Assembly (NCBI GenBank): GCA_964586775.1 | Contig: CAZPJD010000192.1 | Location: 1 to 8,115, forward strand | Origin: JADLEX01 sp964586775 | GTDB taxonomy: Bacteria > Lernaellota > Lernaellaia > JACKCT01 | Reading direction: 5' to 3' | DNA: 8,115 nucleotides | In this document: in pieces, positions 6,338 to 8,115 of the stretch | Position numbering within the stretch: position 1 is the stretch's first letter | Layout of the letters: each line of letters opens with the position of its first letter | Translations under genes and position numbers: made by a program | The notes under the pieces: generated by a model | Seen by the model: only the letters and a program-made list of their open reading frames with translations | Database searches by the model: none | What the model was told of the DNA's origin: nothing

Positions 6338-7987
6338 ATGAGAAAACCGGCGTTTTTCCTGCTCGTTGTTCTGCTCGCGGTCGCGCCCGCTCATGCGGCG
6401 TCGGTGATCTATTATGACAACGCGAATCCGAGTGGCGAGGGCGTGATCCACGCGAACATGCTCTACAACCTGGTCGGCCACTTCGACGCCGACGTGACAA
6501 CGCGCGACATCGCCGGTTACGCCGCGGGCGACATGGACGACTTCGACTACGTGCTCTACGCCGACGAGTGGGGCAGCAACGCGGTGCCCGCCGACTTTCT
6601 CGCCGACCTCGCCGATGGCACGCACCGCGCGATGTGGATTGGGCAGGATTTCGAGCAGCTAGGCGAAACCATGGACGGCTCGGGGCCCTTCGGATTCCAC
6701 GGCATCGGCTACAACGACGGCGCGGGCGAGGACGGCATCCTCTACAAGGATCGCGTGGCCGCGCGCGTGAACGAGTGGTCTTACTTCGACGTCGAGATCG
6801 ACGGCGACGTCACCGTGTATTCGTTCATCACCGACGCCGGCGATCCGGGCGAAGACGTGCCGCACTTTCTGTGCGGCGGCGACCTGTGCTTTTTCGCCGA
6901 GATTCCGTTCTATTTCGAGGGCGAGGACGACCGCATGCTCGTGCTCGCCGACGTGCTGCACGAGTTTTTCGAGACGGGCATCGAGTCGGTGAAGCGCGCG
7001 ATGTTCCGCTTCTACGCGCTTGCGCCGGGCACCATCGACGAAGAATATCTGACCGAACTCTACGAGGGCCTCGTCGATCTCGAGGTGCCGTCGACGGTGT
7101 GCGTGATCCCGATTTTCATGGACCCGCAGGGGTTTCTTTTCGATCCGGGCACCGAGTTTCACTTCGACGATGACCCCGCGCTCGTCGAGACGCTGCACGA
7201 CCTCGTCGACAACGGCGTGTCGCTCGTCATGTACGGCGTGACGCACCAGTTCGACGACTGGACGACGGGCGACTCGGAGTTCGTGCAAAACGGCTACGGC
7301 ATTCCGCTGCCCTACGATACTGAAAACTGGGTGCGAGACCGCATCGAGATGGGCCTCGGCGAGTTCGAGGACCAGGACCTGTTCCCCGAATACTGGGAAA
7401 CGCCGTGGCACATGGCGTCGCACGGCGACTACATCGTGTTCGCCGACTACTTCGACGACTATCTCGACCAGCCCTTCGTGTTTCCGTTGCCGCCGGACGC
7501 CGCGCCGACCTTCGCGACCGAGTATCCCGATGCGCGCAGCCAACTCGTGCCGTATCGCTCGCCGGTGGGCAGTTCGCGGCTCGGGATTCTGCCGTCGACG
7601 CTGGGGTGCGTGATCCCGGGTGTGGATGGTCAGGAACCGGCGGATGTGCTGGCCGAGATCGATCGGCTCTCGATCGTGCGCGACGCGGTGATGTCGTTTT
7701 GCGCATATCCGGGGATCGATTTCGACGATCTGATGGATCTCGTCGAGCAGGTGCAAGACGACGGCTACACATTCGTGTCGCCGCCCGATCTTATCGAAGG
7801 AGACGACGACACCGACGACGACACCGATGACGACAGCGACGACGACGCGGACGACGACGATGTTGACGACGACGCGGCGGACGACGACACGGCGGACGAC
7901 GATGCCGATGACGACGCGAGCGACGACGACGCGGGTGGATCGTCCGGCGATGACGATGACAACGATGATGGCGGGTGCGGCTGTTAG
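6338..7987 (+). CDS. Secreted DUF2334 (deacetylase-like barrel) protein with Asp-rich tail ending GGCGC
   Basis: A 549-residue exported protein. A signal peptide (basic MRK, hydrophobic core, AHA before a likely cut after residue 20) starts it. Residues 21 to about 215 form an N-terminal domain seen in relatives before the DUF2334 barrel, with NLVGHFDADVT near 44-54 and YVLYADEWGS near 71-80. From about 218 the DUF2334 core follows: VPSTVCVIPIFMDPQG (250-265), YGVTHQF (299-305), WETPWHMAS (353-361), YRSPVGSSRLGILPSTLG (406-423) and GYTFVSPPDL (476-485). DUF2334 belongs to the polysaccharide deacetylase-like superfamily, often beside exopolysaccharide functions. The positions where I expect metal ligands are changed: RFYALAP (224-230) instead of a family RxEDxxP, and Tyr299 instead of the first histidine of HxxxH; only His303 remains. 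Residues 488-544 are dominated by Asp triplets separated by Thr, Ser or Ala, and the protein ends Gly-Gly-Cys-Gly-Cys. The GGAG at 6328-6331, 6 nt before ATG 6338, sets the start. The protein is probably in the periplasm or on the surface; activity is unknown. Confidence 0.85.
   Translation: MRKPAFFLLVVLLAVAPAHAASVIYYDNANPSGEGVIHANMLYNLVGHFDADVTTRDIAGYAAGDMDDFDYVLYADEWGSNAVPADFLADLADGTHRAMWIGQDFEQLGETMDGSGPFGFHGIGYNDGAGEDGILYKDRVAARVNEWSYFDVEIDGDVTVYSFITDAGDPGEDVPHFLCGGDLCFFAEIPFYFEGEDDRMLVLADVLHEFFETGIESVKRAMFRFYALAPGTIDEEYLTELYEGLVDLEVPSTVCVIPIFMDPQGFLFDPGTEFHFDDDPALVETLHDLVDNGVSLVMYGVTHQFDDWTTGDSEFVQNGYGIPLPYDTENWVRDRIEMGLGEFEDQDLFPEYWETPWHMASHGDYIVFADYFDDYLDQPFVFPLPPDAAPTFATEYPDARSQLVPYRSPVGSSRLGILPSTLGCVIPGVDGQEPADVLAEIDRLSIVRDAVMSFCAYPGIDFDDLMDLVEQVQDDGYTFVSPPDLIEGDDDTDDDTDDDSDDDADDDDVDDDAADDDTADDDADDDASDDDAGGSSGDDDDNDDGGCGC
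7802..7969 (+). repeat. In-gene Asp-codon repeat encoding the acidic tail
   Basis: The 3' end of the DUF2334 gene is a degenerate array of GAC (sometimes GAT) codons in runs of two to four, separated by one or two codons for Thr, Ser, Ala or Val and once by a Gly/Ser-rich break (AGGSSG). Of the 62 residues from Gly488 to the end, 37 are Asp. Mixed GAC and GAT codons show that selection keeps the amino acid rather than a pure DNA repeat, but slippage could still change the length. Acidic spacers like this may bind calcium or keep a surface protein extended. Confidence 0.9.
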
Positions 7988-8002
7988 CTCACGCCGTGCG
8001 CG

Positions 8003-8115
8003 TCACTTGTCCGCGCGGATGAATTCGAGCGCCGCGGAGTTCATGCAGTAGCGCTGGCCCGTGGGCTTGGGACCGTCGTCGAAGACGTGCCCGAGATGCC
8101 CGCCGCAGCGCGCGC
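8003..8115 (-). CDS. msrB: Peptide methionine-(R)-S-oxide reductase MsrB, C-terminal part
   Basis: Only the last 36 complete codons and the stop are in the window; the gene continues beyond 8115. The visible end reads CGGHLGHVFDDGP, then KPTGQRYCMNSAAL, then EFIRADK, the highly conserved C-terminus of MsrB. The cysteine of RYCMNS (codon 8045-8047) is the catalytic residue that attacks the R-sulfoxide of oxidised methionine; thioredoxin then regenerates the enzyme. The cysteine in CGGH is the last of the four structural zinc ligands of zinc-type MsrB proteins. The cut codon at the window edge ends in GC, which fits the partner cysteine of a CxxC pair (C-A-R-C). Whether it is a free MsrB or the end of an MsrA-MsrB fusion cannot be seen. 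It converges on the DUF2334 gene with 15 bp between the stop codons. Confidence 0.96.
   Translation of the reverse strand, partial: ARCGGHLGHVFDDGPKPTGQRYCMNSAALEFIRADK

Noticed and set aside
6177..6500. Upstream extension of the minus-strand membrane protein
   Set aside because: The frame is open but the added residues are low-complexity and arginine-rich, overlap the DUF2334 signal peptide region, and the good ribosome site points to 6176.
6659..7756. Antisense open frame of 365 codons inside the DUF2334 gene
   Set aside because: Product dominated by Arg, His, Val and Glu, the shadow of the Asp-rich sense frame; no domain is visible.
7799..7984. Thrombospondin type 3 or RTX calcium-binding repeats
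   Set aside because: The Asp spacing lacks the fixed glycine, asparagine and hydrophobic positions of those repeats; only general acidity is shared.

Overview
The window is GC-rich DNA with dense coding, strongly biased to G/C at third codon positions except in one gene. The crotonase, desaturase and MsrB types, and above all a secreted protein ending in a long Asp-Asp-Asp spacer and a terminal Gly-Gly-Cys-Gly-Cys, suggest a Gram-negative bacterium of the former Deltaproteobacteria or a related uncultured phylum (Myxococcota-like or Lernaellota-like). This assignment is a pattern-based guess; no RNA gene or universal marker is present to fix it.

Layout. At 1-71 lies a GC-rich hairpin repeat, followed by a plus-strand crotonase-family gene (77-805) that looks like a delta3-delta2-enoyl-CoA isomerase. 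After a 135-bp gap with a weak promoter candidate comes a very long multipass membrane protein (941-4429) whose first half is a CPBP/CAAX-type intramembrane metalloprotease with intact motifs and whose second half is a diverged internal copy without them. It overlaps by 4 bp (ATGA) with a three-histidine-box membrane fatty acid desaturase (4426-5430), so these two genes are probably one transcription unit. The 200 bp after the desaturase (5431-5630) hold two different repeat families: a 95-bp double-hairpin inverted repeat (5454-5548) and a second copy of the hairpin repeat seen at the left edge (5556-5622). They sit between convergent genes.

On the minus strand, 5631-6176 encodes a small two-helix membrane protein of unknown function. 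A 161-bp divergent intergenic region (6177-6337) contains a perfect 7-bp-arm palindrome and, directly before the next gene, a terminator-like hairpin plus T-tract. That next gene (6338-7987, plus) is a secreted DUF2334 protein (polysaccharide-deacetylase-like barrel) in which the positions expected to bind metal are replaced; it ends in the Asp-rich tail. The right edge holds the 3' end of msrB on the minus strand (8003-8115), converging on the DUF2334 gene with a 15-bp gap.

Functionally, the left half concerns acyl chains and the membrane (isomerase, membrane protease-like protein, desaturase), and the right half concerns the cell envelope and oxidative repair. No defence system, mobile-element transposase, CRISPR array or biosynthetic cluster is visible. 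The most unusual items are the duplicated protease with a degenerate second half, the apparently metal-less DUF2334 protein with its acidic Cys-ending tail, and the hairpin/T-tract abutting that gene's ribosome binding site.
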